A DNA stretch of 64,000 nucleotides from Shewanella zhangzhouensis (GCF_019457615.1 NZ_CP080414.1:4289501-4353500); one strand, 5' to 3'; numbered from the stretch's first letter, positions 1-9,400 are shown. Made by a program: numbers and translations. Notes: generated from the sequence alone by a model not told the origin.

Positions 1-93
1 CGCCATCTCGCCACGGCGCAGATGGAAATTCACATCGGACAGGGCCTTCTGACCACCGGGGTAGACCTTGCTGACCTGCTCAAATCGAATCAT
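1..93 (-). CDS. ftsE: Cell division ATP-binding protein FtsE (N-terminal fragment)
   Basis: Only the first 31 codons are in the window; the rest lies beyond base 1. The peptide opens MIRFEQVSKVYPGG and continues with ALSDVNFHLRRGEMA, the typical first strands of an ABC ATPase of the FtsE type, just before where the Walker A motif would follow. FtsE pairs with membrane protein FtsX at the division ring and controls periplasmic amidases. Its ATG overlaps the TGA of ftsY by four bases (ATGA, 90-93), so the two are probably translationally coupled, as expected for the conserved ftsY-ftsE-ftsX operon. Confidence 0.9.
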   Translation of the reverse strand, partial: MIRFEQVSKVYPGGQKALSDVNFHLRRGEMA

Positions 94-1787
94 GGGTTAT
101 CCGTTTTCTCCTGACTGAACAGGGCATCGATAAAGTCGCGGGCGTTAAATACCCGCAGATCGTCAATCTGTTCGCCAACACCTATGTAACGGATAGGAAT
201 ACCAAATTTATCGGCAATGGCAAAGATAACTCCGCCCTTGGCAGTACCATCGAGCTTGGTAATGGAGATACCCGTTACACCCACGGCTTCCTGGAACAGC
301 TTGGCCTGGCTGATGGCATTCTGGCCCGTGCTGGCATCCAGGGTCAGCATGACTTCGTGAGGTGCGCTCTCGTCGAGCTTCTTCATTACCCGCACGACTT
401 TTTTCAGCTCTTCCATCAGGTGGTTTTTGTTCTGCAGACGACCGGCGGTGTCGCAAATCAGCACATCCACACCCTTGGCCTTGGCCGATTGCAGCGCATC
501 AAACAGCACAGAGGCACTGTCGGCACCGGTATGCTGCGCCACCACGGGGATATTGTTGCGCTGGCCCCACACCTGAAGCTGCTCAACGGCGGCGGCGCGG
601 AAGGTATCGCCGGCGGCCAGCATTACGCTCTTGCCCTGGCTCTGGTACTGCTTGGCAAGCTTGCCGATGGTAGTGGTTTTACCCACACCGTTTACACCCA
701 CCATCAGGATCACATAGGGGCCCTGCGCATTTTCCGGCACCAGAGGCACACTGACCGGCTCCAGGGTGCGCTGCATTTCTTCACGGAGCAGTTCGTACAG
801 GGCCTCGGCGTCTTTCAGCTGTCTGCGGCTGGCGTGCTCGGTCAGGCTCTTGATAAGCCTTGAGGTGGTTTCTACACCCACGTCGGCAATCAGCAGCTGC
901 TCTTCCAGCTCTTCAAACAGCTCATCATCAATTTTCTTACCGCGGAACAGGCCGATAAAGCCACTGCCTATGTTCTCGCTGGTGCGCATCAGGCCACGCT
1001 TCAGACGGGCGAAGAAGCCCTCTTTCACCGGCTTGGCCTGAGGCTCTGGCTGAACCTCTTCTGCCTGCTCAGTTTGAACCGCTGTGGCTTCGGCTGCGGC
1101 CTGCTCAGCAGCAATGCGCTCCTGCTCGGCTTGTTCGGCGGCGATGCGCTCGGCTTCCAGCTGCTCAGCGGCAACACGGGCCACTTCCTGACGTTCTGCT
1201 TCCAAGCGGGCAGCCTCAGCTGCGGCCTGCTCGGCAGCGATGCGCTCGGCTTCCAGCTGCTCGGCTGCAACACGGGCCACTTCCTGACGTTCCGCTTCCA
1301 GGCGGGCAGCCTCGGCTGCGGCCTGCTCGGCGGCAATACGTTCCTGCTCGGCTTGTTCGGCGGCGATGCGCTCGGCTTCCAGCTGCTCGGCGGCAACACG
1401 GGCCACTTCCTGACGTTCTGCTTCCAGGCGGGCAGCCTCGGCTGCGGCCTGCTCGGCAGCAATGCGTTCCTGCTCGGCTTGTTCGGCAGCGATGCGCTCG
1501 GCTTCCAGCTGCTCAGCGGCAACACGGGCCACTTCCTGACGTTCTGCTTCCAGGCGGGCAGCTTCGGCTGCGGCCTGCTCGGCAACAATGCGCTCCTGCT
1601 CGGCTTGTTCGGCGGCGATGCGCTCGGCTTCTAAACGCTCGGCTTCTATACGCTCAGCCTTAGCCTGTTCGGCCTCGGCGCTTGCTGCCTGATTCTGTTC
1701 GACGATCGCGTGTTCTGCTTCGGCCTGTTTTGCGGCCGCATCATCCTTGTCCCGGCGGAACCAGGAGAAAAAACCTTTCTTTGACAT
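90..1787 (-). CDS. ftsY: Signal recognition particle receptor FtsY
   Basis: SRP receptor GTPase that docks ribosome-SRP complexes at the inner membrane for co-translational insertion. The C-terminal NG domain is intact: G1 GVNGVGKT near residue 364, DTAGR near 446 and TKLD near 510. The N-terminal A domain is a long Ala/Glu/Gln/Arg-rich helix built from 42-residue tandem repeats, which brings the protein to 565 aa, longer than the roughly 500 aa of the E. coli protein. I start it at the ATG at 1787 (MSKKGFFSWFRRDKDD) because FtsY proteins begin with this basic, aromatic amphipathic stretch; an in-frame ATG at 1847 would add 20 residues of no known kind. First gene of the ftsY-ftsE operon, divergent from rsmD. 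Confidence 0.95.
   Translation of the reverse strand: MSKKGFFSWFRRDKDDAAAKQAEAEHAIVEQNQAASAEAEQAKAERIEAERLEAERIAAEQAEQERIVAEQAAAEAARLEAERQEVARVAAEQLEAERIAAEQAEQERIAAEQAAAEAARLEAERQEVARVAAEQLEAERIAAEQAEQERIAAEQAAAEAARLEAERQEVARVAAEQLEAERIAAEQAAAEAARLEAERQEVARVAAEQLEAERIAAEQAEQERIAAEQAAAEATAVQTEQAEEVQPEPQAKPVKEGFFARLKRGLMRTSENIGSGFIGLFRGKKIDDELFEELEEQLLIADVGVETTSRLIKSLTEHASRRQLKDAEALYELLREEMQRTLEPVSVPLVPENAQGPYVILMVGVNGVGKTTTIGKLAKQYQSQGKSVMLAAGDTFRAAAVEQLQVWGQRNNIPVVAQHTGADSASVLFDALQSAKAKGVDVLICDTAGRLQNKNHLMEELKKVVRVMKKLDESAPHEVMLTLDASTGQNAISQAKLFQEAVGVTGISITKLDGTAKGGVIFAIADKFGIPIRYIGVGEQIDDLRVFNARDFIDALFSQEKTDNP
1090..1640 (-). repeat. Tandem minisatellite inside ftsY (126-bp units, one of 96 bp)
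   Basis: On the + strand the landmark cggcttccag (or its variant) recurs at 1151, 1247, 1373, 1499 and 1625, giving spacings of 96, 126, 126 and 126 bp. Each full unit encodes 42 residues of the type LEAERQEVARVAAEQ plus LEAERIAAEQAEQER; the short unit lacks ten residues (30 bp), so the frame is kept. Copies are nearly identical at DNA level, which suggests recent slippage or recombination. The unit also contains shorter internal AEQ/AER heptad-like repeats. Confidence 0.9.
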
Positions 1788-1961
1788 CTTTGGTACCGGT
1801 CTGTGTTGGCACTGGGCCGTTTTCGAAGCCAAGGCTTCATCGGTCATTCCGTGCCGTCTGGGAAGGTATCCCTGAGGATACGCTTTACGTTAAAATGACG
1901 ACCTTTTACGGGGTGGCCTAGTCTACCACTTTCTTTCTTCGGGCAAAATGACGGGAAATCA

Positions 1962-2591
1962 ATGAGCAGAAATCGTTCATCGGCCGGGCGCGGACCAGGC
2001 ACCAAACCGAGCGGAGCCATGGGTTCGGGCCAGGTTCGGATCATTGGCGGCCAGTGGCGTTCACGTAAGCTGCCCATCAAAGATTTGGAGGGACTGCGCC
2101 CCACCACTGACAGAGTGCGCGAAACCCTGTTCAACTGGATTGCGGCCGACCTGCCCCATGCACGGGTGTTGGATTGCTTTGGGGGCAGTGGCGCTCTGGC
2201 GCTGGAAGCCCTGTCCCGTTATGCCAGCTTTGCCAAGGTGTTTGAACTGCAGCGGGACGCTGCCAATCAGCTGAAAACCAACCTGCAAACCTTGAAGTGC
2301 GACTGCGCCGAGGTGGTCAATGGCGATACCCTGGCGTTACTGGCCGCTGGCACCACTGAAGGTTTCGATATCGTCTTTATCGACCCACCCTTTCGCAAAG
2401 GTTTGGCAGATGCAACCCTGCATGCCCTCAGGGACCATGGCTGGCTGAAAGAGGATGCCTTGGTGTATCTCGAAACCGAGAGTGAACTCGCGGCCATGCC
2501 GCTGCCATCTGGCTTTACAGAGCTTAAACACAAGACAGCTGGCCAGGTCTGCTACCGCTTATTGCAATTCAACCAGGGAGAGCAAGCATAA
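1962..2591 (+). CDS. rsmD: 16S rRNA m2G966 methyltransferase RsmD
   Basis: SAM-dependent N2-methylation of G966 in 16S rRNA during 30S assembly. The first 20 residues are a basic, disordered lead, followed by GQVRIIGGQWRSRKLP and LRPTTDRVRETLFNW, hallmarks of RsmD. A Rossmann SAM motif (DCFGGSGALALEALS) and the catalytic VFIDPPF (the DPPF signature of N-methyltransferases) follow. At 209 aa the length is normal. Divergent from ftsY as in many gammaproteobacteria. The downstream DUF1145 gene starts on the last base of its TAA, so the pair is probably co-translated. Confidence 0.93.
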   Translation: MSRNRSSAGRGPGTKPSGAMGSGQVRIIGGQWRSRKLPIKDLEGLRPTTDRVRETLFNWIAADLPHARVLDCFGGSGALALEALSRYASFAKVFELQRDAANQLKTNLQTLKCDCAEVVNGDTLALLAAGTTEGFDIVFIDPPFRKGLADATLHALRDHGWLKEDALVYLETESELAAMPLPSGFTELKHKTAGQVCYRLLQFNQGEQA

Positions 2592-2884
2592 TGAAGTGGC
2601 TGATCATGTTTGGAAAACTCGCAACCCTCGGTGCCTGGGTGATGATGGGCTATAACCTGTTTGCCCCGTTCGAAGGCAACATAGGCACCCTGCTCAAAAT
2701 TTTACTGGGGGTCACTGTGGTGATGCACAGCTTCCAGTTGGGGGTGTTTCATCTGCTGTTCAAGAAGCTCCTGCCACTCAAGAGCCGCGATTATCTGCAG
2801 GTGTTTGCCTTTGGGGTATTTGCACTGCTGGAGTACCGCGCCAGAGCTTTGACCAAGTTTGAAGCAGAGGCCCGCAAGGCTTAA
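2591..2884 (+). CDS. DUF1145 family small membrane protein (YhhL-like)
   Basis: A 97-residue protein with two or three hydrophobic segments (about residues 5-25, 33-55 and 70-85) and a basic C-terminus. It resembles the DUF1145/YhhL family, whose gene sits next to rsmD in E. coli as well. No function is established and no catalytic motif is visible. Its ATG shares one base with the rsmD stop codon (TAATG), implying translational coupling. A strong terminator follows immediately. Confidence 0.8.
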   Translation: MKWLIMFGKLATLGAWVMMGYNLFAPFEGNIGTLLKILLGVTVVMHSFQLGVFHLLFKKLLPLKSRDYLQVFAFGVFALLEYRARALTKFEAEARKA

Positions 2885-2895
2885 AGCCGCCCAAC

Positions 2896-2922
2896 AAAAA
2901 AGCCCCGTAATCGGGGCTTTTT
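2896..2922 (+). terminator. Rho-independent terminator after the rsmD operon
   Basis: Perfect stem AGCCCCG / CGGGGCT with TAAT loop, flanked by an A tract upstream and a T tract downstream. It can stop transcription from both directions, serving the convergent cymA gene as well. Confidence 0.9.
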
Positions 2923-2970
2923 GCTATCGGGTTATTCTTATCGAATGAGCCACTATCGCAAGTGCTGTTA

Positions 2971-3534
2971 TCAGCTCTTTGGATAAGGGTGGGCAACACC
3001 CTTGTGGCAATCGATACAGGTCTTGCGACTTTCAGGATCTTTCTTGAAGTTGTTGGTGTGCATACGCACGGCCATCTTGCTCATGTTCTCAGACTGATTT
3101 TCGTAAATACGATTGTGACAGTTCTGACAGGTAGATGAGTCGATGGAACGCAGATAGTCACGGGCCAGGTCCGCTTGCTCTTTACGGTTCGCTTCCAGCC
3201 ATTCCTGAGTGTTGAAACCATCGATGGTCAGGAAACCGATAACGTCCTTGGATACGATGATTTTCTTCTTCAGATAAGCGAAAGGTTCCTGAGCAATGTG
3301 GCACTGCTGACACTGCACAACAATACCGTTTTTATTGTTGCCGTGAGCCGAAGCCAACACTTCGTCTTTCAGGGAATGGTTGCTGTGACAGCTCATACAG
3401 AACTGGTCTGTACTGGTCATATGCAAGGTAGTTTGAGTCGCAAAGTAGCCCACCACGCCAACCACAACACCTACCAACAACAGGGCAAATATTGAGTATT
3501 TCGCGCTGGGTTTGAATAGTGCACGCCAGTTCAT
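2971..3534 (-). CDS. cymA: Tetraheme quinol dehydrogenase CymA (NapC/NirT family)
   Basis: Inner-membrane anchored tetraheme c-type cytochrome that oxidises menaquinol and feeds electrons to periplasmic reductases (fumarate, nitrate, nitrite, DMSO, metal oxides) in Shewanella. An N-terminal membrane anchor (about residues 13-35) is followed by four CxxCH heme motifs: CMSCH, CQQCH, CQNCH and CIDCH. The sequence from MNWRALFKPSAKYSI through FKKDPESRKTCIDCHKG matches the remembered CymA of S. oneidensis closely, with the expected 187 aa. I use the ATG at 3534, which has AGGAG 8 bases upstream, rather than the GTG one codon earlier. It is transcribed alone. It is the best single marker of the host genus in the window. 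Confidence 0.95.
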   Translation of the reverse strand: MNWRALFKPSAKYSIFALLLVGVVVGVVGYFATQTTLHMTSTDQFCMSCHSNHSLKDEVLASAHGNNKNGIVVQCQQCHIAQEPFAYLKKKIIVSKDVIGFLTIDGFNTQEWLEANRKEQADLARDYLRSIDSSTCQNCHNRIYENQSENMSKMAVRMHTNNFKKDPESRKTCIDCHKGVAHPYPKS

Positions 3535-4012
3535 CACTCTATCTCCTAAATTTTTAGGGTTATTTTTTTAGTAGCCCCATAGTAGGGTAATTTTGGTTGA
3601 AGAAATTTGATGCTAACCGGGATTTTTTAGCGAATAGCCAAATTTTGTGTGGGATTGAGATCCAGCGCAAACTTTGCCAGTTCGATAACGTCCTCCCTGA
3701 TGTTTCAACATTAAAACCTAAAGTAAAGGCTTGAGGCTTGCAAGCCGTACTGCGTCCGTTTTGTAGAGAAGCCCTTTGATTATTCATTAAAAGTTTATCT
3801 CCACCCCCGAATGGGAACTTTTGTCTGACGAACCCGGTCTGATAAAACACACAGAAACTGAGCCTCTGCCGCGCAAGTTTCACGGCTCTGTCACGCCCCA
3901 TTGCTGGCTCTCATGTCAACAGCGCACTGACAGCTGCGGGTTTGTGAGTAAAATCAATATCCAATTAATTGCACTGTGCTAATATCGACGCTGTTCATGG
4001 TCCGAGGTCTTT
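3535..4012. other. Intergenic region between divergent cymA and the metal block
   Basis: About 480 bp without a convincing gene. It must hold the promoters of cymA (leftward) and of the gene at 4013 (rightward). A perfect 12-bp palindrome GGCTTGCAAGCC lies at 3735-3746. A half-conserved CRP/FNR-like sequence (TGTGAGTAAAATCAAT, near 3942-3957) precedes the rightward gene. Neither has been tied to a regulator. Confidence 0.5.
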
Positions 4013-4420
4013 ATGTCGCTGATGCTGCGTAAACCATTGCTGGTGATAATTACCCTGCTTGCCCTTGTGGGACAGGCACTGGTGGGTAATGGTCATGCCA
4101 TGGTGATGCAACCCGACATGGCCATGACCATGGATAGCGCCGTAATGGCTCAGCAAACTGACATGGCCGACTCAACCCATGACTGTTGTGACAGCCAGGA
4201 CATGACTATGCTTCCCGACCACAGCATGTCTTCCTGTTGCGATGGCAACGGGTTTTGCACCGGTGATTGCGGTCATTGTCTGACCATTTCTGTTAGTCTG
4301 AGCCTGCCCATTGGCAATGTCTGGCCATTTTCCTATGGTCCGGAAGAAGCCATGGCGCTGCCCTTGCCTCATTTCCACTCCATTGCGCCCACTGCCGCCT
4401 TCAAGCCCCCCAGGGCCTGA
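4013..4420 (+). CDS. Small secreted Met/His/Cys-rich protein, possible copper-handling protein
   Basis: A 135-residue protein with an N-terminal signal sequence or anchor (about residues 6-28, ending near GNGHA). The mature part is rich in likely soft-metal ligands: repeated Met in MVMQPDMAMTMD, HDCC, MTMLPDHSMSSCC and CTGDCGHC. The C-terminus (LPHFHSIAP...FKPPRA) recalls the short CopL/DUF2946-type proteins found near copper-resistance genes; that comparison is from memory and weak. It is first in line with the HMBD protein and the CusB/CusA-like genes, with a 97-bp gap, so periplasmic binding or delivery of Cu(I) is a reasonable inference. No enzymatic motif is seen. Confidence 0.65.
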   Translation: MSLMLRKPLLVIITLLALVGQALVGNGHAMVMQPDMAMTMDSAVMAQQTDMADSTHDCCDSQDMTMLPDHSMSSCCDGNGFCTGDCGHCLTISVSLSLPIGNVWPFSYGPEEAMALPLPHFHSIAPTAAFKPPRA

Positions 4421-4517
4421 ACGCACACCGCAAAAATACGCAATTAATTCAGCTTCTTTGAATGTAAGGTCGTTGCAGCTATTCTCGCTGAGCTGCTGAC
4501 CCGAGTGGAGTATCTCT

Positions 4518-4868
4518 ATGAAAACACTGATTGGCCTGTTTTTGGCCGCCCTTTTATCTGTCACTCTGTCCGTTGGCGCCCAGGCAACGCCTGCCCATGA
4601 GCATCACGCCCATCAGGCAACCGCCGCCGAAGCAAGCCATGCCTGCCCCATGCATCCCGAGGTTACCGGTAAAGCCGGTGACAGCTGCCCCAAGTGCGGC
4701 ATGGATTTGGAAGCAAAGCATACCCACGCCTGCCCTATGCATCCCAAGGTAACCGGTGCTGCCGGTGATTCCTGCCCAGACTGTGGCATGGATCTCGAGC
4801 CGGTTGCAGCCCAGGGTGAGCACTGCGCCAACTGTCCGAAAAAAGCCATGAACCATCAGCATCACTGA
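4518..4868 (+). CDS. Periplasmic protein with two heavy-metal-binding (HMBD) modules
   Basis: Signal peptide (residues 1-23, cleavage near AQA-TP), a His-rich stretch (HEHHAHQ), then two near-identical modules with CPMHPEVTGKAGDSCPKCGMDLE-like layout, i.e. CPMHP followed by CPxCGMDLE. These are HMBD/YHS-like zinc-ribbon modules common at the N-termini of Cu-exporting ATPases and CusB adaptors. The C-terminus adds CANC and a His-rich tail (NHQHH). At 116 aa it is a stand-alone metal-binding protein, probably a periplasmic buffer or chaperone for the pump encoded downstream. A 28-bp gap to the adaptor suggests one operon. Confidence 0.85.
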   Translation: MKTLIGLFLAALLSVTLSVGAQATPAHEHHAHQATAAEASHACPMHPEVTGKAGDSCPKCGMDLEAKHTHACPMHPKVTGAAGDSCPDCGMDLEPVAAQGEHCANCPKKAMNHQHH

Positions 4869-4896
4869 CAGGCCAAGGGTGGAAATGAGGTTTACT

Positions 4897-6477
4897 ATGA
4901 ACACGAAAAAGCAAAAAAGCGCCCTATTGCTGATAGGCGCCAGTCTGGCCTTTGGTCCCGGCATGCCTGCCATGGTGTTGGCTGAAAGCCCACAGCAGTC
5001 TCCCGCATCTGAGGCCACAGAGGCCGCCGTTTATCACTGCCCCATGCATCCCGAGGTAGAAAGCCACGAGCCGGGCCGCTGTCCAAAGTGCAAGATGTTT
5101 CTGGTACCCGGTGCAGATATTTCTGCCCAGTCCGGCGAACCTTTGGCTGCAGCGCACAAAACTTATATCTGCCCCATGCATCCAGAAGTGGAAAGCCATG
5201 AGCCAGGCCGCTGTCCCAAGTGCAAAATGTTCCTGGTTGAAAAAGAAGAGGAAGAAGAGTCCGAGCCTCAGCCAGAGCATAAGGCGACAGAAGATCACAG
5301 CGCCCATCAGGCCGCGCCACAGGATATTTTCGCCAAGCCTGCGGCCAGCCCAATCGACGGAGGCAAGGTCAAATATGTTTGCCCCATGCACGCTCATATC
5401 ATCAGCGACGAGCCCGGCACTTGCCCCATCTGCGGCATGGACCTCGAGAAGGTAGAACTCGGCGGTGGCCAGGAGGTTCAGGTCGATGTATCCGGTGGTA
5501 TGCAGCAGGCACTGGCCCTCAGGGTTGCCAAGGCCGAACGCCAAACCCTGTGGAAATTTGTCGATACCGTTGGCCAAATCGAGTACGACGAGCGCCAAAT
5601 TCACCATGTGCACGCCCGCCTGAACGGTTGGATTGAAACCCTCAAGGTCAATGCCGTTGGTGACAAAGTCAGGAAAGGGCAGTTGCTCTACGAAATCTAT
5701 TCGCCGGATCTGGTTAACGCCCAGGATGACTATCTGCTTGCGGTGGATACCTTTAAAAAGTCAGGGGATTCGGGTCGTTACAAAGAACTGCTGCGTAAAG
5801 CCAGCTTGCGACTGGAACTGCTCGGCATGAATGAGGCGCAAATCAAAGAGCTCGCCAAAACCCAAACGACCCAATACCGGGTGCCCTTTTATGCCCGCCA
5901 GGATGGGGTGATCACCACCCTGAATACCCGTGAGGGCATGTATATTCAACCCATGACCGAAGTGCTGGCCCTGACGGACATCAGTAAGGTATGGGTGATT
6001 GCCGACGTATTCGAAAACGAGCAGAGCTGGCTCAAGGTAGGTCAGACTGCTGAAGTGGCGGTACCTGCCATGGGGCTAAGCGGCATCGAAGGCACCATAG
6101 ATTACATTTACCCCGAACTTGACCCTGTAACCCGCAGCCTGCGGGTGCGGGTAGTGCTGGATAATCCAGACCAACAGCTGCGCCCCAATACCCTTGCCAA
6201 GGTCAAGCTTTACGGTGGGCCCAAACGGGATGTGTTGACCATTCCCCAGGAGGCGTTGATTCAAACCGGCAAGGAAAACCGGGTAATAGTCCGCACCGCC
6301 GATGCCAGCTTTGTCGCCCGCCAGATCACTGTCGGCATGTATTCCCAGGGCAAGGTTGAGGTGCTGTCCGGTCTGAGTGACGGTGAAGAAGTCGTCACCT
6401 CCGGGCAGTTTTTGCTGGACTCCGAAGCCAGTCTCAAGGGCAGTCTGATGCGCCTTGGCAGCGCCCATCAGCACTAA
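4897..6477 (+). CDS. cusB: CusB-like RND periplasmic adaptor with three HMBD modules
   Basis: Membrane-fusion (adaptor) subunit of a heavy-metal efflux RND system, linking the inner-membrane pump to an outer-membrane channel. After a signal peptide (MNTKKQKSALLLIGASLAFG) come three CPMH modules with their first Cys at residues 48, 92 and 162. The first two end in CPKCKMFLV, whereas the third has the usual CPICGMDLE. The rest shows the HlyD-type lipoyl/barrel core (VHARLNGWIETLKVN, GDKVRKGQLLYEIYSPDLV) typical of CusB. I start at the ATG at 4897, with GAGG 6 bases upstream, instead of the GTG at 4879. It is 526 aa, longer than classical CusB because of the HMBD array. A 9-bp gap leads to the pump gene. 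Confidence 0.88.
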   Translation: MNTKKQKSALLLIGASLAFGPGMPAMVLAESPQQSPASEATEAAVYHCPMHPEVESHEPGRCPKCKMFLVPGADISAQSGEPLAAAHKTYICPMHPEVESHEPGRCPKCKMFLVEKEEEEESEPQPEHKATEDHSAHQAAPQDIFAKPAASPIDGGKVKYVCPMHAHIISDEPGTCPICGMDLEKVELGGGQEVQVDVSGGMQQALALRVAKAERQTLWKFVDTVGQIEYDERQIHHVHARLNGWIETLKVNAVGDKVRKGQLLYEIYSPDLVNAQDDYLLAVDTFKKSGDSGRYKELLRKASLRLELLGMNEAQIKELAKTQTTQYRVPFYARQDGVITTLNTREGMYIQPMTEVLALTDISKVWVIADVFENEQSWLKVGQTAEVAVPAMGLSGIEGTIDYIYPELDPVTRSLRVRVVLDNPDQQLRPNTLAKVKLYGGPKRDVLTIPQEALIQTGKENRVIVRTADASFVARQITVGMYSQGKVEVLSGLSDGEEVVTSGQFLLDSEASLKGSLMRLGSAHQH

Positions 6478-6486
6478 GGAGGCCTT

Positions 6487-9400
6487 ATGTTGGATTACAT
6501 TATCAAGTCCTCTATCCGCCAGCGATTTATGGTGCTGGTGGTGGCGCTGATGGTGACCCTGTGGGGCATCACAGAGCTTAAACGTACACCGCTGGATGCC
6601 CTGCCTGACTTATCTGACGTGCAGGTGATCATCAAAACCAGCTTCCCGGGCCAGGCCCCCAAACTGGTGGAAGAACAGGTCACCTATCCCCTGTCCACCG
6701 CCATGCTGGCTGTGCCGGGGGCGAAAACCGTGCGGGGCTTCTCCATGTTTGGAGACTCCTACGTTTACGTGATTTTTGAAGACGGCACCGATATTTACTG
6801 GGCCCGCTCGCGGGTGCTGGAATACCTGAGCCAGGTACGCACCCGGCTGCCCGCTGGGGTTGAGCCTTCCCTGGGCCCGGACGCCTCCGGGGTAGGCTGG
6901 GTGTATGAATACGCCCTGGTCGACCGAAGCGGCAGCCTGGATTTATCTCAGCTCAAGAGCCTGCAGGACTGGTACCTGAAACTGGAGCTGCAAAGTGTTG
7001 AAGGTGTGTCTGAAGTCGCCACTGTGGGCGGCATGGAACAGACCTACCAAATCGTGCTGGAGCCAGACAAGCTGGCCATCTATAAGCTCGACATCGCCAC
7101 CATCAAGGCTGCCATCACCCGCGCCAACAGCGAGGCCGGTGGCAGCGTAGTGGAAATGGCCGAAGCCGAGTACATGGTACGCGCCAAAGGCTACCGCCAA
7201 ACGCTGGAAGATTTCCGGGAAATCCCCCTTGGGATCACCACCAGTGCCGGTACGCCGCTGTTGCTTAAAGATGTGGCCACCATTCGCAAAGGTCCAGCGT
7301 CCCGCCGTGGCATTGCCGAGCTGGATGGTGAAGGCGAAGTGGTGGGTGGCATTATCGTGATGCGATACGGCGAAAACGCCCTGGCCACCATAGATGCCGT
7401 CAAAGCCAAGCTGGACGAGCTCAAGGCTGGTTTGCCCGATGGCGTCGAGATTGTGCCCACCTATGACCGCTCTCAGCTAATCCAAAACTCTGTGGACAAC
7501 CTGCTGACCAAGGTGGTGGAAGAAATGTTGGTGGTGGGTCTGGTGTGCCTGCTGTTTTTGCTGCACGCCCGTTCGACCCTGGTGGCCGTGTTTACCCTGC
7601 CACTGTCGATTCTTATCGCCTTTATCGTGATGAATCACATGGGTATTAATGCCAACATCATGAGCCTCGGCGGTATTGCCATCGCCATCGGTGCCGTGGT
7701 GGACGGCGCCATCGTGATGATTGAAAACCTGCACAAGCACCTGGAACACTTCAAGCGGAAACATGAGCGTGAGCCGAGCACCCGCGAGCACTGGGAAGTG
7801 GTGACTCAGGCATCGCTGGAAGTGGGACCTGCGCTGTTTTTCTCGCTGCTGATTATTACCCTGAGCTTTATTCCTGTGTTTGCGCTGGAGGCCCAGGAAG
7901 GCAGGTTGTTCGCGCCGCTGGCCTACACCAAGACCTTCGCCATGGCGGCAGCGTCTGTGCTGGCCATTACCCTGGTGCCGGTTCTCATGGGCTATTTTAT
8001 CCGCGGCAAAATCCCGTCGGAGGAAGCCAACCCCATCAGTCGCTTTTTGATTGCGCTGTACAAACCCGCGCTGAACAAGGTGTTGGCTTACCCGAAGTTG
8101 ACCCTCTTGGTGGCGCTGCTGGCACTGGCCAGTGTGGTGTATCCGGCAAGCCGCATGGGCAGCGAATTTATGCCCGAACTGGAAGAAGGGGATCTGCTGT
8201 ACATGCCCACGGCACTGCCGGGGATAAGTGCAGGCAAGGCCGCCGAAATACTGCAGCAAACCGACAGGCTGATTAAAACCGTGCCCGAAGTTGCCCGGGT
8301 ATTCGGCAAAATCGGCCGCGCCGAAACCGCCACCGATCCCGCGCCGCTGACCATGCTGGAAACCACCATCATGCTTAAACCAAGGCAGGAATGGCGCGAG
8401 GGCATCAGCCTGAATGACATAGTGGATGAACTGCAGCGCACCGTGAGGGTGCCGGGGCTCACCAATGCCTGGGTGCAACCCATCAAGACCCGTATCGACA
8501 TGCTCTCTACCGGGATCAAGACGCCGGTGGGCATCAAGATAACCGGCGCCGATGTGGATGAATTGCAGCGAATTGGCGCCAACGTCGAGGCGATTCTGGC
8601 GGCGCTGCCCAACACCCGCTCGGCCTACGCCGAACGGGCCGGCGGTGGGCGTTATATCGACATAGCGCCTAAGCTGGATGTGGCATCCCGCTACGGCATG
8701 ACGCTCAACGATATTCAGGATGTGGTGCGCTACGCCATTGGTGGCATGAACATAGGTGAGTCGGTGCAGGGCGCCGAACGCTATCCCATCAACCTGCGTT
8801 ATCCGCGGGAGCTGCGCGACAGCCTGGAAAAACTGCGGGCACTGCCGGTCATCACCAAGTCAGGGCACTATCTGCCTTTGGGTAATCTCGCCGACATTCA
8901 AATCAGTGATGGCCCTCCTATGCTGAAGAGCGAAAACGGCCGCCTGATCTCCTGGGTGTTTGTGGACATTCAGGGCACCTCCATCGGCCAGTACATAGAG
9001 ACGGCAAAATCGGCGTTGGAAGCGGAGCTGAATCTGCCCCCCAGATACAGCTACAGCTTTGCCGGTCAGTACGAATACATGCAGCGGGTCGATGCCAAGT
9101 TGAAACAGGTGGTTCCCCTCGCCATCGGTATCATCTTTATCCTGCTGATGCTCACTTTTGGCTCGGGTAAGCAAGCGAGCATGATCATGCTGAGCCTGCC
9201 CTTCGCGCTGGTGGGCAGCACCTGGCTGCTGTATTTGCTGGACTACAACCTGTCGGTCGCGGTGGCAGTTGGTATGATTGCCCTCGCGGGTGTGGCCGCC
9301 GAGTTTGGGGTGGTGATGCTGGTGTATCTGAACAACGCCATCAAAGACCGCGATGCACTGGGCCACTACCACAACGAGAGCGATCTCAAGGCCGCATTGG

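Noticed and set aside
1025..1634. Long open frames on both other frames of the ftsY repeat region (186-187 codons)
   Set aside because: They exist only because the repeat unit length is divisible by three and GC-rich, so all frames stay open; products are low-complexity and have no start context.
1090..1640. Repeat array resembling a CRISPR
   Set aside because: The units are contiguous, in frame with ftsY and have no spacers.
3560..3901. 113-codon minus frame between cymA and the metal block
   Set aside because: No Shine-Dalgarno, atypical composition, lies in a region expected to hold two promoters.
3942..3957. CRP/FNR site before the Met/His/Cys-rich gene
   Set aside because: Only one half matches; kept as a note in the intergenic entry, not as a separate site.
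7477..8478. 333-codon antisense frame inside cusA
   Set aside because: Shadow of a real, fully conserved pump gene; His/Gln-rich composition with no domain.
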